Shown in pieces: positions 55,311 through 64,000 of a stretch of 64,000 nt of DNA. The notes beneath the pieces were generated by a model, which was not told where the DNA came from, searched no databases, and saw only the letters and a list, made by a program, of their open reading frames with translations. Position 1 is the stretch's first letter; the number at the start of each line of letters is the position of its first letter. The translations under genes and the position numbers were made by a program. Source of the stretch: an uncultured Chloroflexota bacterium (GTDB taxonomy: Bacteria > Chloroflexota > UBA11872 > VXNJ01); contig CAJWLF010000009.1 of the NCBI GenBank assembly GCA_913043205.1, positions 1 through 64,000 of the forward strand, in the 5' to 3' direction.

Positions 55311-55713
55311 GTGTAGGAATGAACTCATAACAAGGGCTAGACTATGTGTCGACCACGAATTCGTCAAGGGTTTGCTGCACTTGCATGTATCAAACATGAA
55401 GAAGGATGGGTCAAATTGAAGCCCGAACACATTGGTTAACTAATGCCATCTTGGGATTACAACGGCCACGACGTCATAGTTTGTAGGCCTATATCCTGAT
55501 TTGGTTGCTGTAACAGGCTGGCCTGGCTTCTATGACAACTATACTGTCCGGGCAAGTGATATGGTCGGGGAAATTGAAATGCTTTTCGCTGGTAAGTAGG
55601 ATGACTTGTTTGACAAATCAATATCCTCAACCGCTATTTGTTGTGAGCGTTAAGCAGGATTAGGGTCGGCTGGGTTGACAGAATGTGGAAGGGCTATGCA
55701 TGTATAGAAAAGG
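55311..55713. other. Intergenic region upstream of the aro leader
   Basis: About 400 bases without a supported gene. It should carry the minus-strand promoter of the aro operon. Some near-consensus boxes occur, but none is convincing. No T-box motif, tRNA or known RNA was recognised. A plus-strand frame from 55685 overlaps the end of the solute-binding protein gene and is rejected. Confidence 0.4.
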
Positions 55714-57036
55714 CTATTGTCTGTTGCGCCGGGCAAGAGCATGCCCAAACTCGTTGATAGATTGGAGGCAATCCACTTCATTTTTTCGGCCCCATACTGC
55801 GAGTAGGATTTCTTCCTGCATATGGTGCTCCCATGCTCTGTACCATGGTTCCCAGAGGGCTTCCACTGGTCTTCCGGCGCCTAGAGCTTGCTTTAGAGTA
55901 GTTAAGTCAATTATAGAATTGAATCGATTTTTTACATCTTTGTGGCTTAGGATTTCAGGATAAGCTGGCGGTAAACCTGCTTCTAGGGCCCATTTTCGGG
56001 GAGAGAAAAACTCGCCAGATGAATCGATGCCACCTAAATGCAGAGTCAGCAAAGCAGAATCATAAACGTCGATGTTCTGAGATGTCATTGCGTAAAATGG
56101 CGTCCAGCCCACTGTAAATTCACCTGGTGTGTCCAGCCCTGGCAGTAGTGTGAACTCTATGCGCGTCGAATTCAATGTGTTTTGATCATTGAATCTAGCG
56201 GCCATGTGCGAGCCAACGATTGTGAAAGCATGCTTACCATCCGCAATCGCAGAGTAACTAGTGTCTCCAAGGTTGGGGTCTAGAGTGAAATCATCAACCA
56301 GCATTAGTCTAATGATCTTTAGCAGGCGAGCCTCCGGGGATTCAGGGTTAATGTCAATTAGATCGTCATTGGGTGAGCGCATTCGTCCCTCTGCAGCGTA
56401 AACCATCCCCCACCATGGCAAGTTCGAGTTTACTTTTGGGCTGAAATTTAGGGTCAAAGGAGTTTTTGATAGGCCCGCGTTGCGTATCTGTAGTGCGTAG
56501 GCTCTTAATTCTTCCCAAGTCTTCGGTGGATGTACGTCCACAGCTTCTAACATTTGAGGATTGTATGCCAACATCATTACGTCGGAATAATACGGTAATC
56601 CTACTGGAATCTTTCCAGCGATGATTCCGGCTCGCGCGGATGGTCCCATTCTGTTCACCAAGTCTGTGAAGGTTTGCTGACTGTCTAAGGCAGAAAATAA
56701 CCCTGACGTTAGCCATTGTCCTGCTTGGCTTTCCCGGACTTGGACGATATTGGGGGCTGATGATGATTTTAATTGATGCTCAACGCTGGATTGATAGGAT
56801 TCGCTAATAGGGAGGAATGTCACTGTAGAGTTGGGGTTTAAGGTTCTATAACGGTCCAGTATAGATTCCAATACGGTGGTTTTGTATGGCCATCCAGCTA
56901 TGGATAGGTTGGGGCGGTGTATTGGCGTAGGCTTTAACGTGACCTGCCTGGTTGGGACGACTTTCGGTTCTTCGCTGCATCCTGCCATAAGTGTGGCTGC
57001 CGCCAAGCCAAGTACTGAGCGACGGCAAACCCTCAC
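55714..57036 (-). CDS. Extracellular solute-binding lipoprotein (ABC-type, family 1-like)
   Basis: A 440-residue periplasmic-binding-protein-fold lipoprotein. The signal peptide RVCRRSVLGLAAATLMAGC has a twin-arginine-like RR and a lipobox LMAGC with C20 as the lipidated residue. The mature part shows sugar-binding-protein blocks such as IAGKIPVGLPYYSDVMMLAYNPQML, PKTWEELRAYALQIRNAG and FTIVGSHMAARF. It normally delivers sugars or oligosaccharides to an ABC permease, but no permease or ATPase gene is adjacent, so it is an orphan here. GTG start with no clear ribosome site. Confidence 0.85.
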   Translation of the reverse strand: MRVCRRSVLGLAAATLMAGCSEEPKVVPTRQVTLKPTPIHRPNLSIAGWPYKTTVLESILDRYRTLNPNSTVTFLPISESYQSSVEHQLKSSSAPNIVQVRESQAGQWLTSGLFSALDSQQTFTDLVNRMGPSARAGIIAGKIPVGLPYYSDVMMLAYNPQMLEAVDVHPPKTWEELRAYALQIRNAGLSKTPLTLNFSPKVNSNLPWWGMVYAAEGRMRSPNDDLIDINPESPEARLLKIIRLMLVDDFTLDPNLGDTSYSAIADGKHAFTIVGSHMAARFNDQNTLNSTRIEFTLLPGLDTPGEFTVGWTPFYAMTSQNIDVYDSALLTLHLGGIDSSGEFFSPRKWALEAGLPPAYPEILSHKDVKNRFNSIIDLTTLKQALGAGRPVEALWEPWYRAWEHHMQEEILLAVWGRKNEVDCLQSINEFGHALARRNRQ

Positions 57037-57241
57037 GGATTTATTGAAGTTTTGACTATTTTTCGGCAGATCGGTCTCCAGATCGTTGTGTCTTTGTAGT
57101 GAGCAATAAGTTCGTGATTCGTATTCATTTTGTCCAAGTATCGCATGGGAAATGGTAAGGGCGTGGGTTGTGTATGTAAATTCGCAAAGAGCAATCTATG
57201 TACGGTATCTCTTCTGACCTTACTGAGGCACCTACAAATAC
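57037..57241. other. Divergent intergenic region between the binding protein and lon
   Basis: About 200 bases before the lon promoter. It should hold the minus-strand promoter of the solute-binding protein; none is clear by eye. A plus-strand frame from 57198 overlaps the lon start and is not supported. Confidence 0.4.
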
Positions 57242-57262
57242 CTTGACAATATCGCGCTCAAC
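57242..57262. promoter_or_regulatory. HAIR-like HspR operator overlapping the lon promoter
   Basis: CTTGACA-N7-GCTCAAC (57242-57248, 57256-57262) matches the known HspR-associated inverted repeat CTTGAGT-N7-ACTCAAG at 10 of 14 positions with the exact 7-base spacer and intact TTGA/TCAA cores. It covers the -35 box and spacer of the lon promoter, a repressing position, and hspR lies in the same gene block. Confidence 0.5.
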
Positions 57263-57271
57263 AACTACTCT
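57243..57271 (+). promoter_or_regulatory. Sigma-70-type promoter for lon and the heat-shock block
   Basis: TTGACA at 57243-57248, a 17-base spacer and TACTCT at 57266-57271, 82 bases before the lon ATG. The -35 is a perfect consensus and the -10 matches four of six bases (TATAAT). The HAIR-like repeat overlaps it. Confidence 0.6.
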
Positions 57272-57352
57272 ACCGGTTGCATCTGAAGTGGCTCAGCTAC
57301 CTAATACGTTTGAGATATTCTCACAAGTAGGCAATAACCCTTATCTAAACAT

Positions 57353-59767
57353 ATGTCGTATTCTTCGGCGTCGAAACACAAAATTCAAGAGACGGAACCA
57401 ATCTCAGTGGGATCTATAGAAATCCCCGTGATTCCGCTCATTGATTTAGTGGCATATCCCAAAATATCAATTCCTCTTCAAGTAGCGCGTCCTTTCTCTA
57501 TGTGGGCGATTGATGCTGCTCAGGCGGAGGACGACTTGGTTTTCTTGGTTTCTCAACGACGCAACCGAAAAAAGCGACATATTAGTAGGGAAGACATTTT
57601 TGACATTGGGACGGTAGGTAAAATCACTAGGACCTACAAGGTTCCTGATGGTGGGCTTTCGGTGTTGGTTCAAGGGCTCTATAGGGCGAAAATTCAGGAT
57701 TTCTTTGAGACGGATGATGGATATGTGGCGTGTGTCACAAAAAATGAGTCGTTCAGCCATTCTGGGACAGATATTGAGGCGTTGCGGCGCACGGTTGCAA
57801 AGCAAGTACATGATTTTGCAGAAAGAAGTGCGGGTGTGTCGACGGAATTGGTGTCTCTGGCAAAGCGTAGTGCAGACGCTGGCTGGCTCGCCGACTTAGT
57901 TGCTGCCAACGGGCCTATGGAGCTTGATGAGAGACAAGATATTCTAGAAACCCTAGATGTCTATGACCGATTGTACAGAGTAAGTGTGATACTGGCTGAA
58001 GAGCTACAGATTCTGGACGTTCGGGGTCGTATTCAAACGAAGATTCAAGATGGTATTGAAAAAGTCCAGCGTGATTTCTATCTGAGGGAACAACTAAGGG
58101 CTATTCAAAAAGAGCTTGGCATAGGGGGCGCCCACGGCGAAGATGTTGACGAATTGCGGGAACTTTTGGACGCATCCACTATGCCAGACCATGTGAAGGG
58201 TAAAACTGGCAAAGAAATCGATAGATTGGAATCTATACCGCCTACTTCACCAGAGATAGCTGTCGTGCGCACGTATATTGAGTGGTTGCTGGAGTTGCCT
58301 TGGTCGATGCAGGATAATTCAAAAATTTCGCTCGCAAAGTCGCGAAAGGTGTTGGATCGTAATCATTATGGTTTGCGGGAAATCAAAGACAGAGTGTTGG
58401 AGTACTTGGCAGTAAGGAGTCTATCGGACGCTTTGAGGAGTCCTATTTTGTGTTTTGTGGGACCGCCGGGTGTGGGTAAAACAAGCCTTGGTAAGTCTAT
58501 AGCTACCGCGATGAACAGGGAGTTTGTGCGTGTATCTCTAGGTGGGGTACGTGATGAAGCTGAGATCCGGGGTCACAGGCGCACTTATGTAGGGGCGTTA
58601 CCTGGACGCATTATCCAAGGTATGAGACAGGCTGGATCAACCAATCCGGTTTTTGTGCTTGATGAGATTGACAAGCTCGGAAGTGATTTTCGTGGTGATC
58701 CGTCGAATGCTTTGCTTGAAGTATTGGACCCGGAACATAATGCGGAATTTTCTGACCATTATCTAGAGGTGGCTTACGATCTTTCGCAAGTGATATTTAT
58801 CTTGACTGCCAACGACGTAGGTTCCATTCCGAACACGCTGCGAGACCGGTTAGAAATAATTGAATTGTCTGGATATACGGAGTCCGAGAAATTATCTATC
58901 GCGCGCAAACATTTAATCCCTAGGCAATTGAGCGAGCATGGCATCAAGCACGGACGATGGGCAATGGGTGACAAGGAAATCCGGACGCTTATTCACCATT
59001 ACACGCGTGAAGCAGGGGTGCGGAATTTGGAACGGCAGCTGGCTCGATTATGTAGAAAAGCAGCGAGGATGTTGGCTACAGGCACTCCAGCTGTGAAGAA
59101 AATTCGGGTTTCTGCTGAGTCTTTTGAGGATCTATTAGGTCCTCGGAAATATGATCCAGATGAGGAATTGTGTGAGAGTGCTGTTGGTATTGTAAATGGT
59201 TTAGCGGTGACTTCATACGGTGGTGAAATACTGCCAGTTGAAGCGGCATGGATGAAGGGAACGCGCAGTTTTACTCGGACGGGAAATTTGGGTGATGTCA
59301 TGGCAGAAAGTGCTAGGGCTGCTTTATCTGTTGCTCAAAACAAGGCTACTAATTTCGGGTTGCAGCCAAACTTATTTGACAATAGCAGAGTGCATTTGCA
59401 CGTTCCTGCTGGAGCAGTTCCAAAAGATGGCCCTTCTGCAGGTATTGCTATGAGTACAGCACTAGTGTCGGCCATGCTTGGGGCGAGTGTCCGAGGGGAC
59501 ATTGCAATGACCGGTGAGGTTACTTTGCGCGGCAAAGTGTTGCCCATAGGGGGTGTCAAAGAGAAGCTTTTGGCCGCCCACCGTGCTGGTATCAAGGAAG
59601 TGCTATTGCCTCAGGAAAACAAGCGTGATGTAGAGGATTTGCCGAAGGAGATTCACCGCGGCTTAACACTGATCTTTGTAGATACGATGGATCAAGTATT
59701 GGCGGCTGCTATACGACCAGATGAATTACGACGATTTGGGGCCCAAATAAGCCCACGGATTAATTAG
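57353..59767 (+). CDS. lon: ATP-dependent protease Lon (La)
   Basis: Cytoplasmic AAA+ serine protease removing misfolded and regulatory proteins. The 804-residue protein has the N-terminal substrate domain (IPVIPLIDLVAYPKISIPLQV), the AAA+ module with Walker A GPPGVGKT at 370-377 and Walker B VFVLDEIDKLG, and the protease domain with the Ser-Lys dyad S695 (KDGPSAGIAM) and K738 (GGVKEKLLAAHRAG). Start is ATG 57353. Followed by dnaK with only 30 bases between, so probably transcribed with the chaperone genes from the HAIR-controlled promoter. Confidence 0.97.
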   Translation: MSYSSASKHKIQETEPISVGSIEIPVIPLIDLVAYPKISIPLQVARPFSMWAIDAAQAEDDLVFLVSQRRNRKKRHISREDIFDIGTVGKITRTYKVPDGGLSVLVQGLYRAKIQDFFETDDGYVACVTKNESFSHSGTDIEALRRTVAKQVHDFAERSAGVSTELVSLAKRSADAGWLADLVAANGPMELDERQDILETLDVYDRLYRVSVILAEELQILDVRGRIQTKIQDGIEKVQRDFYLREQLRAIQKELGIGGAHGEDVDELRELLDASTMPDHVKGKTGKEIDRLESIPPTSPEIAVVRTYIEWLLELPWSMQDNSKISLAKSRKVLDRNHYGLREIKDRVLEYLAVRSLSDALRSPILCFVGPPGVGKTSLGKSIATAMNREFVRVSLGGVRDEAEIRGHRRTYVGALPGRIIQGMRQAGSTNPVFVLDEIDKLGSDFRGDPSNALLEVLDPEHNAEFSDHYLEVAYDLSQVIFILTANDVGSIPNTLRDRLEIIELSGYTESEKLSIARKHLIPRQLSEHGIKHGRWAMGDKEIRTLIHHYTREAGVRNLERQLARLCRKAARMLATGTPAVKKIRVSAESFEDLLGPRKYDPDEELCESAVGIVNGLAVTSYGGEILPVEAAWMKGTRSFTRTGNLGDVMAESARAALSVAQNKATNFGLQPNLFDNSRVHLHVPAGAVPKDGPSAGIAMSTALVSAMLGASVRGDIAMTGEVTLRGKVLPIGGVKEKLLAAHRAGIKEVLLPQENKRDVEDLPKEIHRGLTLIFVDTMDQVLAAAIRPDELRRFGAQISPRIN

Positions 59768-59797
59768 CTCATTTAGACGAGAGAGGACATTATTGCT

Positions 59798-61738
59798 TTG
59801 GCTAAAGTAGTAGGAATAGATCTAGGTACAACCAATTCGGTGGTTGCATTTATGGAAGCTGGTAAGCCAGTAGTTATTACGAATACGGAAGGTGCTCGAA
59901 TCACTCCGTCTGTAGTTGCGTATACAAAATCAGACGAGCGTCTGGTAGGGCAGTTAGCTAGGCGCCAGGGTGTACTTAATCCCGAAAACACAATTTACTC
60001 CGCCAAGAGATTCATTGGGCGTCGCTATGACGAAGTAGAAAGTGAAAGATCTGGAGTGTCTTTTGAAATAGTTGAAGGTAAAGGTGGCGAAGCTAGGATT
60101 CAAATACCTCAATTGAAGAGTGATGTGACACCGGAAGAAATTTCAGCAATGGTTCTGCAAAAGCTTAAAGCAGACGCGGAGCAGTATTTGGGGGAAGAGG
60201 TTGACCAGGCTGTCGTCACAGTCCCAGCATACTTTAATGATTCGCAGAGGCAGGCTACAAAAAATGCTGGCACTATCGCCGGTCTTGATGTGATCAGGAT
60301 AGTGAATGAGCCTACAGCGGCATCATTGGCTTATGGTCTTGACAAGCAAGAAACTGAAACGATTGTAGTTTGGGATTTGGGTGGGGGTACATTTGATGTT
60401 TCCATCTTGGAAGTCGGTGATGGGGTGTTTGAAGTTAAAGCTACAAATGGTGATACGCATCTAGGTGGGGATGACTACGATCAGAAAATAGTGCAGTTTT
60501 TAGCTGATGAATTTAAGCGGGAGCAAGGTATAGATCTGAGAGAGGATAGGCAGGCCCTACAGCGATTAGTGGAAGGGTCAGAAAAAGCCAAAATAGAATT
60601 GTCAGCTACCCCTCAAACAGAAATTAGCCTTCCGTTCGTAACGGCAGATCAGACGGGGCCTAAGCATCTGACTTCCAACCTGAGCCGGGCAAAATTTGAA
60701 GAATTGACATCTGAACTAACCAATCGAATGGTGAAGCCATTTCAGCAAGCATTAAAAGATGCTGCCATAGGACCCGGAGAAATAGACGAAGTGATCCTTG
60801 TTGGTGGTTCTACTAGGATGCCTGCCGTTCAAGAATTGGTAACGAAGCTCACGGGTAAAGAACCGAATCGTAGTGTTAATCCAGATGAAGTGGTTGCTGT
60901 CGGTGCCGCGATTCAAGCTGCAGTGATTACTGGGGAAGTTAGAGATGTAGTACTTCTTGATGTGACCCCACTCTCTCTTGGCGTGGAAACGCTTGGTGGA
61001 GTAATGACTCCGTTAATTGAGCGAAATACTACGATCCCTACTAGCAAGTCCGAGATTTTTTCTACTGCTGAAGACGGACAGACGGCTGTGGATGTTCATG
61101 TATTGCAAGGTGAACGTTCGATGGCCGTGGACAATATGGCGTTGGGCAGGTTCAGGCTTGAGGGAATTCCAGCCGCACCTCGGGGAGTGCCCCAAGTTGA
61201 AGTGACATTTGATATTGATGTCAATGGAATAGTCAATGTAACGGCTAAGGATCTCGGCACAGGGAAAGAGCAAAAGATCACTATTACAGCCTCCACTAAT
61301 CTGAGTAAGGAACAAGTTGATTCTCTTGTAGAGGAGGCTGGCGATCATGCAGATGAGGACAAGTCTCGTAGAGAATCGGCGGAAAGCAAGAATCAGGCTG
61401 ATAGTGTTGTGTATCAGGCTGAAAGGATGATTCGTGAAGACGGAGAGAAAATTTCTGATGATGACAAAGAGAAACTTCAGAATTTGATTAATGATGCTAA
61501 GCCACTGTTGGAAGAGGACCCTCTCGATTTTACGAAGATAGAATCTGTTACTGCGGAAATCCAGGAACTGCAGATGCAGATTGGGCAACAAATCTATGAG
61601 AATGCTGCCACGGTATCTGAGGGTGATGGTAATCAAACTACTCCAGGGTCCGAGGAAGCCAACAAGGGTAATGATGTAGAGGATGAAGGGGAGGTTGTTG
61701 ATGCTGAATTCAGTGCTGCCGATGATGAGACATCTTAA
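59798..61738 (+). CDS. dnaK: Chaperone DnaK (Hsp70)
   Basis: Hsp70 chaperone of 646 residues. The ATPase domain shows [52 protein letters not shown] and [18 protein letters not shown]. The interdomain linker region is [18 protein letters not shown], followed by the beta-sandwich substrate domain and an acidic C-terminal tail with [14 protein letters not shown] start with AGGA upstream. Works with GrpE and DnaJ, encoded directly downstream. A long antisense frame across its 3' half is a shadow. Confidence 0.98.
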   Translation: MAKVVGIDLGTTNSVVAFMEAGKPVVITNTEGARITPSVVAYTKSDERLVGQLARRQGVLNPENTIYSAKRFIGRRYDEVESERSGVSFEIVEGKGGEARIQIPQLKSDVTPEEISAMVLQKLKADAEQYLGEEVDQAVVTVPAYFNDSQRQATKNAGTIAGLDVIRIVNEPTAASLAYGLDKQETETIVVWDLGGGTFDVSILEVGDGVFEVKATNGDTHLGGDDYDQKIVQFLADEFKREQGIDLREDRQALQRLVEGSEKAKIELSATPQTEISLPFVTADQTGPKHLTSNLSRAKFEELTSELTNRMVKPFQQALKDAAIGPGEIDEVILVGGSTRMPAVQELVTKLTGKEPNRSVNPDEVVAVGAAIQAAVITGEVRDVVLLDVTPLSLGVETLGGVMTPLIERNTTIPTSKSEIFSTAEDGQTAVDVHVLQGERSMAVDNMALGRFRLEGIPAAPRGVPQVEVTFDIDVNGIVNVTAKDLGTGKEQKITITASTNLSKEQVDSLVEEAGDHADEDKSRRESAESKNQADSVVYQAERMIREDGEKISDDDKEKLQNLINDAKPLLEEDPLDFTKIESVTAEIQELQMQIGQQIYENAATVSEGDGNQTTPGSEEANKGNDVEDEGEVVDAEFSAADDETS

Positions 61739-61753
61739 TAGAGTATAGAAATC

Positions 61754-62248
61754 ATGGACCATCCAGAGAGCACAGCAAACAAACCTTGCGGACAAGATTC
61801 TGAAGAGTTGGATGATTTTGAAGTTTTAGACAGGAAATATCGTCGCTTACAGGCTGATATGGACAATTATCGCAAGCGTGTGGATCGAATGATGGCGGAA
61901 TCAATTAAGCGCCGTAAACGAGATTTGCTCTCTTCAATACTACCTGTAGTGGATAATTTGGAGTTAGCCATTGAATCTACAAATGGTGATAAACCTGAAC
62001 TAACAGCACTTCTAGACGGAGTAAAACTAACCAAAGACCAATTGCTTGCTGCCTTAGACGCCAACGGTGTGAGGCGAATAAATGCAAGTGGAAAGTTTGA
62101 TCCTCGATTTCATGAGGCTGTTGACTCTGTTCAATCCGACTCAATAGAAGATGGTCATATAGTTGAAGAATTACGTGCAGGATATCTATTGGACGATGTC
62201 GTCTTGCGGCCTAGTGTTGTCAAAGTGGCAACTTCTGATGAGTCCTAG
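61754..62248 (+). CDS. grpE: Nucleotide exchange factor GrpE
   Basis: DnaK co-chaperone that releases ADP. The 164-residue protein has an acidic N-terminus, the long helix DRKYRRLQADMDNYRKRVDRMMAESIKRRKRDLLSSILPVVDNLELAIES, and the C-terminal beta-domain INASGKFDPRFHEAV plus DGHIVEELRAGYLLDDVVLRPSVVKVA. ATG start 16 bases after dnaK. The usual order dnaK-grpE-dnaJ-hspR is kept. Confidence 0.96.
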   Translation: MDHPESTANKPCGQDSEELDDFEVLDRKYRRLQADMDNYRKRVDRMMAESIKRRKRDLLSSILPVVDNLELAIESTNGDKPELTALLDGVKLTKDQLLAALDANGVRRINASGKFDPRFHEAVDSVQSDSIEDGHIVEELRAGYLLDDVVLRPSVVKVATSDES

Positions 62249-62296
62249 AATGGGGGGCAGAGATGGTGAAAATAATGCAGGAAACTAGGGCTAATT

Positions 62297-63253
62297 ATGG
62301 CACGTAATGTGGATTACAAGGACTACTACCAGGTATTGGGGGTTGCCAGCAATTCAAATGAAGCAGAAATTAAGCGTGCCTATAGAAAACTGGCCCGCAA
62401 ATATCATCCGGATGTCAATCCTGGTGATGGGCAAGCAGCAGAAAGGTTTAAAGAGATAAACGAGGCGTATCAAGTCCTGGGTGATTCTTCAAAGCGTACT
62501 CACTATGACCGTTTTGGGGCAGATTATCGTCGTTATGGTTCGGTTGAAGAGGCTGCTCGCAGATCACAAGGAGTAGGGTTTGCAGGTGGGCAAGCTTTTG
62601 ATTTTGGAGGCATGGGAGGGTTCAGTGAATTCTTTGACCAATTGTTTGGGCATGGAATGGGTGGAGCTCATAGTGTGCATTCGGGTAGGCGGGCTCCTCA
62701 AAATGCAGATATTGAGAGTGAGATCAAGACTACTTTGCAGGAGATCTTTTATGGTGGTGCCAAGGTGCTTAATTTGCGAGTTCCTTCGCCCGATGGACAG
62801 ATTCGCAATCGGAAATTTGAGATCAAAATACCGAGGGGTGTGCGTGAAGGAGCCAAAATACGTTTGCCCGGAGAAGGGCTTGTTAGAACTGATGGAGCCA
62901 AGGGTGATCTGTACTTAAAAGTTTTAGTTGCCCATGATCAAAACTTTGAGCGGCGAGGTGACAATTTGGTAGCTACAGTCGATGTGCCTCTGACAGAGGC
63001 CGTGCTAGGAGCTTCTATTGAATTAATGAACATCGATCGAACTGCCATCACGTTGAAAATACCTGCCGGCACACAAAATGGTGCGATGCTTCGCTTGAAG
63101 GGGCAAGGTTTGTATAAGTTAAATAGTCAACTGCGCGGGGATTTGTTAGTCAAAATTGTGATTCAAATACCGACGGGTTTAAGCATGGAGGAACGCAGAA
63201 TAATGTTCGAATTTGGTAAGGCAAGAGGGGAAAGCCCAAATGATCCGGATTAA
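62297..63253 (+). CDS. dnaJ: DnaJ-family co-chaperone (type II, CbpA-like, no zinc finger)
   Basis: A 318-residue J-protein. The J domain (residues ~7-72) has DYYQVLGVASNSNEAEIKRAYRKLARKYHPDVNPGDG with the HPD tripeptide. A Gly/Phe-rich linker follows (about 90-135), then two C-terminal beta-sandwich domains with LRVPSPDGQIRNRKFEIKIPRGVREGAKIRLPGEG. The C-x2-C-x-G-x-G zinc repeats of type I DnaJ are absent, so it is a DnaJ2/CbpA type, as often found with hspR. ATG start. Confidence 0.95.
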   Translation: MARNVDYKDYYQVLGVASNSNEAEIKRAYRKLARKYHPDVNPGDGQAAERFKEINEAYQVLGDSSKRTHYDRFGADYRRYGSVEEAARRSQGVGFAGGQAFDFGGMGGFSEFFDQLFGHGMGGAHSVHSGRRAPQNADIESEIKTTLQEIFYGGAKVLNLRVPSPDGQIRNRKFEIKIPRGVREGAKIRLPGEGLVRTDGAKGDLYLKVLVAHDQNFERRGDNLVATVDVPLTEAVLGASIELMNIDRTAITLKIPAGTQNGAMLRLKGQGLYKLNSQLRGDLLVKIVIQIPTGLSMEERRIMFEFGKARGESPNDPD

Positions 63254-63283
63254 TAGACTCAAAGCATTTGTCAGGAGTACTTA

Positions 63284-63673
63284 ATGGTTTTTGATGATGA
63301 GAACCAACGGTCTCGTAGTACTAGTAGTGTGGATGATGACAGGCCTATGTTTTACATAGGCGTTGTAGCACAAATAACTGGTACCCATCCCCAAACATTG
63401 CGGAATTATGAGCGTATAGGGTTAGTCCGCCCTGAACGGTCGCAAGGCGCAGTGAGAATGTATTCCAATAGGGATGTTGATAGAGTCCAGCGTATTCGCC
63501 GATTGACTCAGCAGTTGGGCGCTAATCTTGCGGGAGTGGAGATGATCTTGAATCTGACCGATCGTATAGAGAGGATGCAACATGATCATGAAATTGAATT
63601 TCGAGCAATGCAACAGAGGCATGCCGATGAAATTAGGAGGCTAAAGGAGATGTTGGCTCGCATTACGAGCTAG
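63284..63673 (+). CDS. hspR: Heat-shock repressor HspR (MerR family)
   Basis: A 129-residue MerR-type regulator. Winged helix-turn-helix: FYIGVVAQITGTHPQTLRNYERIGLVRPERSQGAVRMYSNRDVDRVQRIRRLTQQLGANLAGVEMIL, followed by a coiled coil (about residues 90-128). HspR binds HAIR repeats together with DnaK as co-repressor and shuts off heat-shock operons when DnaK is free. The HAIR-like site found at the lon promoter is the expected target. ATG start; between dnaJ and clpB. Confidence 0.93.
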   Translation: MVFDDENQRSRSTSSVDDDRPMFYIGVVAQITGTHPQTLRNYERIGLVRPERSQGAVRMYSNRDVDRVQRIRRLTQQLGANLAGVEMILNLTDRIERMQHDHEIEFRAMQQRHADEIRRLKEMLARITS

Positions 63674-63697
63674 CAATCTGAACGTAAGGAGTATAAG

Positions 63698-64000
63698 TTG
63701 CAAGGTTCAGGATTTAATAGGTTCACGGAAAAAGCCCAGGACGTGATTTCAAGGGCTAATCAAAACATGGTAGATATGCGTCATTCCCAGTTAGATGTTG
63801 AGCATGTGTTATTGGCCCTATTAGAAGCTCCTGAATCTCTTGCGATTCGAATTCTTCAAAAACTTCGGATAAACCCGGATTTCGTGCGTAGTCGTGTTAG
63901 TGCAATGTTGGATAAATTGCCAAAAGTTAATGGTGAACGCGGTGAAGGAACTATCGCTACAGGGCAGATTTATTTGACTCCTCAATCTAAAAAATTGCTC
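63698..64000 (+). CDS. clpB: Clp protease/disaggregase ATPase (ClpB-like), 3'-truncated
   Basis: First 101 codons of a Clp ATPase; the gene runs off the window. TTG 63698 is 6 bases after a strong AAGGAG. The visible N domain reads FNRFTEKAQDVISRANQ, then DVEHVLLALLEAP and TGQIYLTPQSKKLL, typical of the double Clp-N repeat. Position after hspR supports ClpB (disaggregase working with DnaK), but the N domain alone does not exclude ClpC or ClpA. Confidence 0.8.
   Translation, partial: MQGSGFNRFTEKAQDVISRANQNMVDMRHSQLDVEHVLLALLEAPESLAIRILQKLRINPDFVRSRVSAMLDKLPKVNGERGEGTIATGQIYLTPQSKKLL

Noticed and set aside
55230-55430. 66-codon version of the aro leader frame
   Set aside because: Same frame as the proposed 26-codon leader, but its extra N-terminal part has no ribosome site and is longer than typical leader peptides. 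It cannot be fully excluded.
55101-55713. T-box riboswitch, tmRNA or RNase P RNA in the aroF upstream region
   Set aside because: No T-box antiterminator consensus and no tmRNA or RNase P signature on either strand; only the attenuator-like hairpins and terminator could be supported.
57198-57419. 73-codon plus-strand frame overlapping the lon start
   Set aside because: It overlaps the lon N-terminus out of frame, lies across the promoter-leader region and has no recognisable domain.
61013-61795. 260-codon minus-strand open frame across the 3' half of dnaK
   Set aside because: It lies antisense to a strongly conserved gene, has no ribosome site or family resemblance, and its composition is a mirror of dnaK codon use.
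1-64000. tRNA, rRNA, CRISPR arrays, insertion sequences, prophage or attachment sites
   Set aside because: Intergenic regions were read on both strands; no cloverleaf with a T-loop consensus, no direct-repeat arrays and no transposase or integrase frames were found.

Overview
This is a gene-dense bacterial chromosome segment of moderate GC. It has no rRNA, tRNA, CRISPR array or insertion sequence that I could recognise. Compact spacing (many overlapping or abutting genes), frequent TTG/GTG starts, a lon-dnaK-grpE-dnaJ-hspR-clpB heat-shock block, RNase Y and a mycobacterial-style phosphatidylinositol-mannoside gene set suggest a free-living Chloroflexota bacterium. A marine SAR202/Dehalococcoidia-like lineage is my best guess; this is inference from gene content and order, not a database match.

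Layout. 1-18,000 is mostly accessory catabolism and transport: two Gfo/Idh/MocA proteins (the first cut by the window edge and lacking its catalytic motif), Tag glycosylase, a CDF metal transporter, TyrRS, a methyltransferase, an ADP-ribosylglycohydrolase, a VOC protein, an IlvD dehydratase, a divergent transketolase-like enzyme, an MFS carrier, an SMP-30 lactonase, a CocE-type hydrolase and a sugar isomerase. 18,100-24,150 is gltBD (ammonia assimilation). 24,400-26,460 holds a thiolase and a degenerate metallo-beta-lactamase-fold protein. 26,520-32,460 carries rpoD, dnaG and ppdK. 33,760-37,590 (minus strand) is folK-folC followed by two glycosyltransferases. 37,800-47,550 (plus strand) is an envelope-glycan and lipid locus: an O-antigen-ligase-like protein, three GT4 enzymes, a PlsY-like protein, rny, then PatA-like, PimA-like and PgsA/PIP-synthase-like genes. 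47,580-50,230 has a PHP protein, moaE, moaD, a gamma-carbonic anhydrase and a zinc-ribbon membrane protein. 50,300-55,100 is a shikimate operon transcribed as aroF-aroA-aroE-aroK-aroB, preceded by what looks like an attenuator leader with an aromatic-codon peptide. 55,700-57,040 is an orphan solute-binding lipoprotein. 57,240-64,000 is the heat-shock block, with a HAIR-like operator overlapping the lon promoter.

Most worth following up: (1) several genes whose conserved N-terminus has no ATG/GTG/TTG but does have a near-cognate codon behind a Shine-Dalgarno sequence, best seen at gltD (ACG); (2) the aro leader attenuator; (3) a structured, pseudoknot-capable RNA element with terminator ahead of the MFS gene near 13,000; (4) the phosphatidylinositol-mannoside-like cluster next to rny; (5) a transketolase-like protein with an altered thiamine-diphosphate motif.
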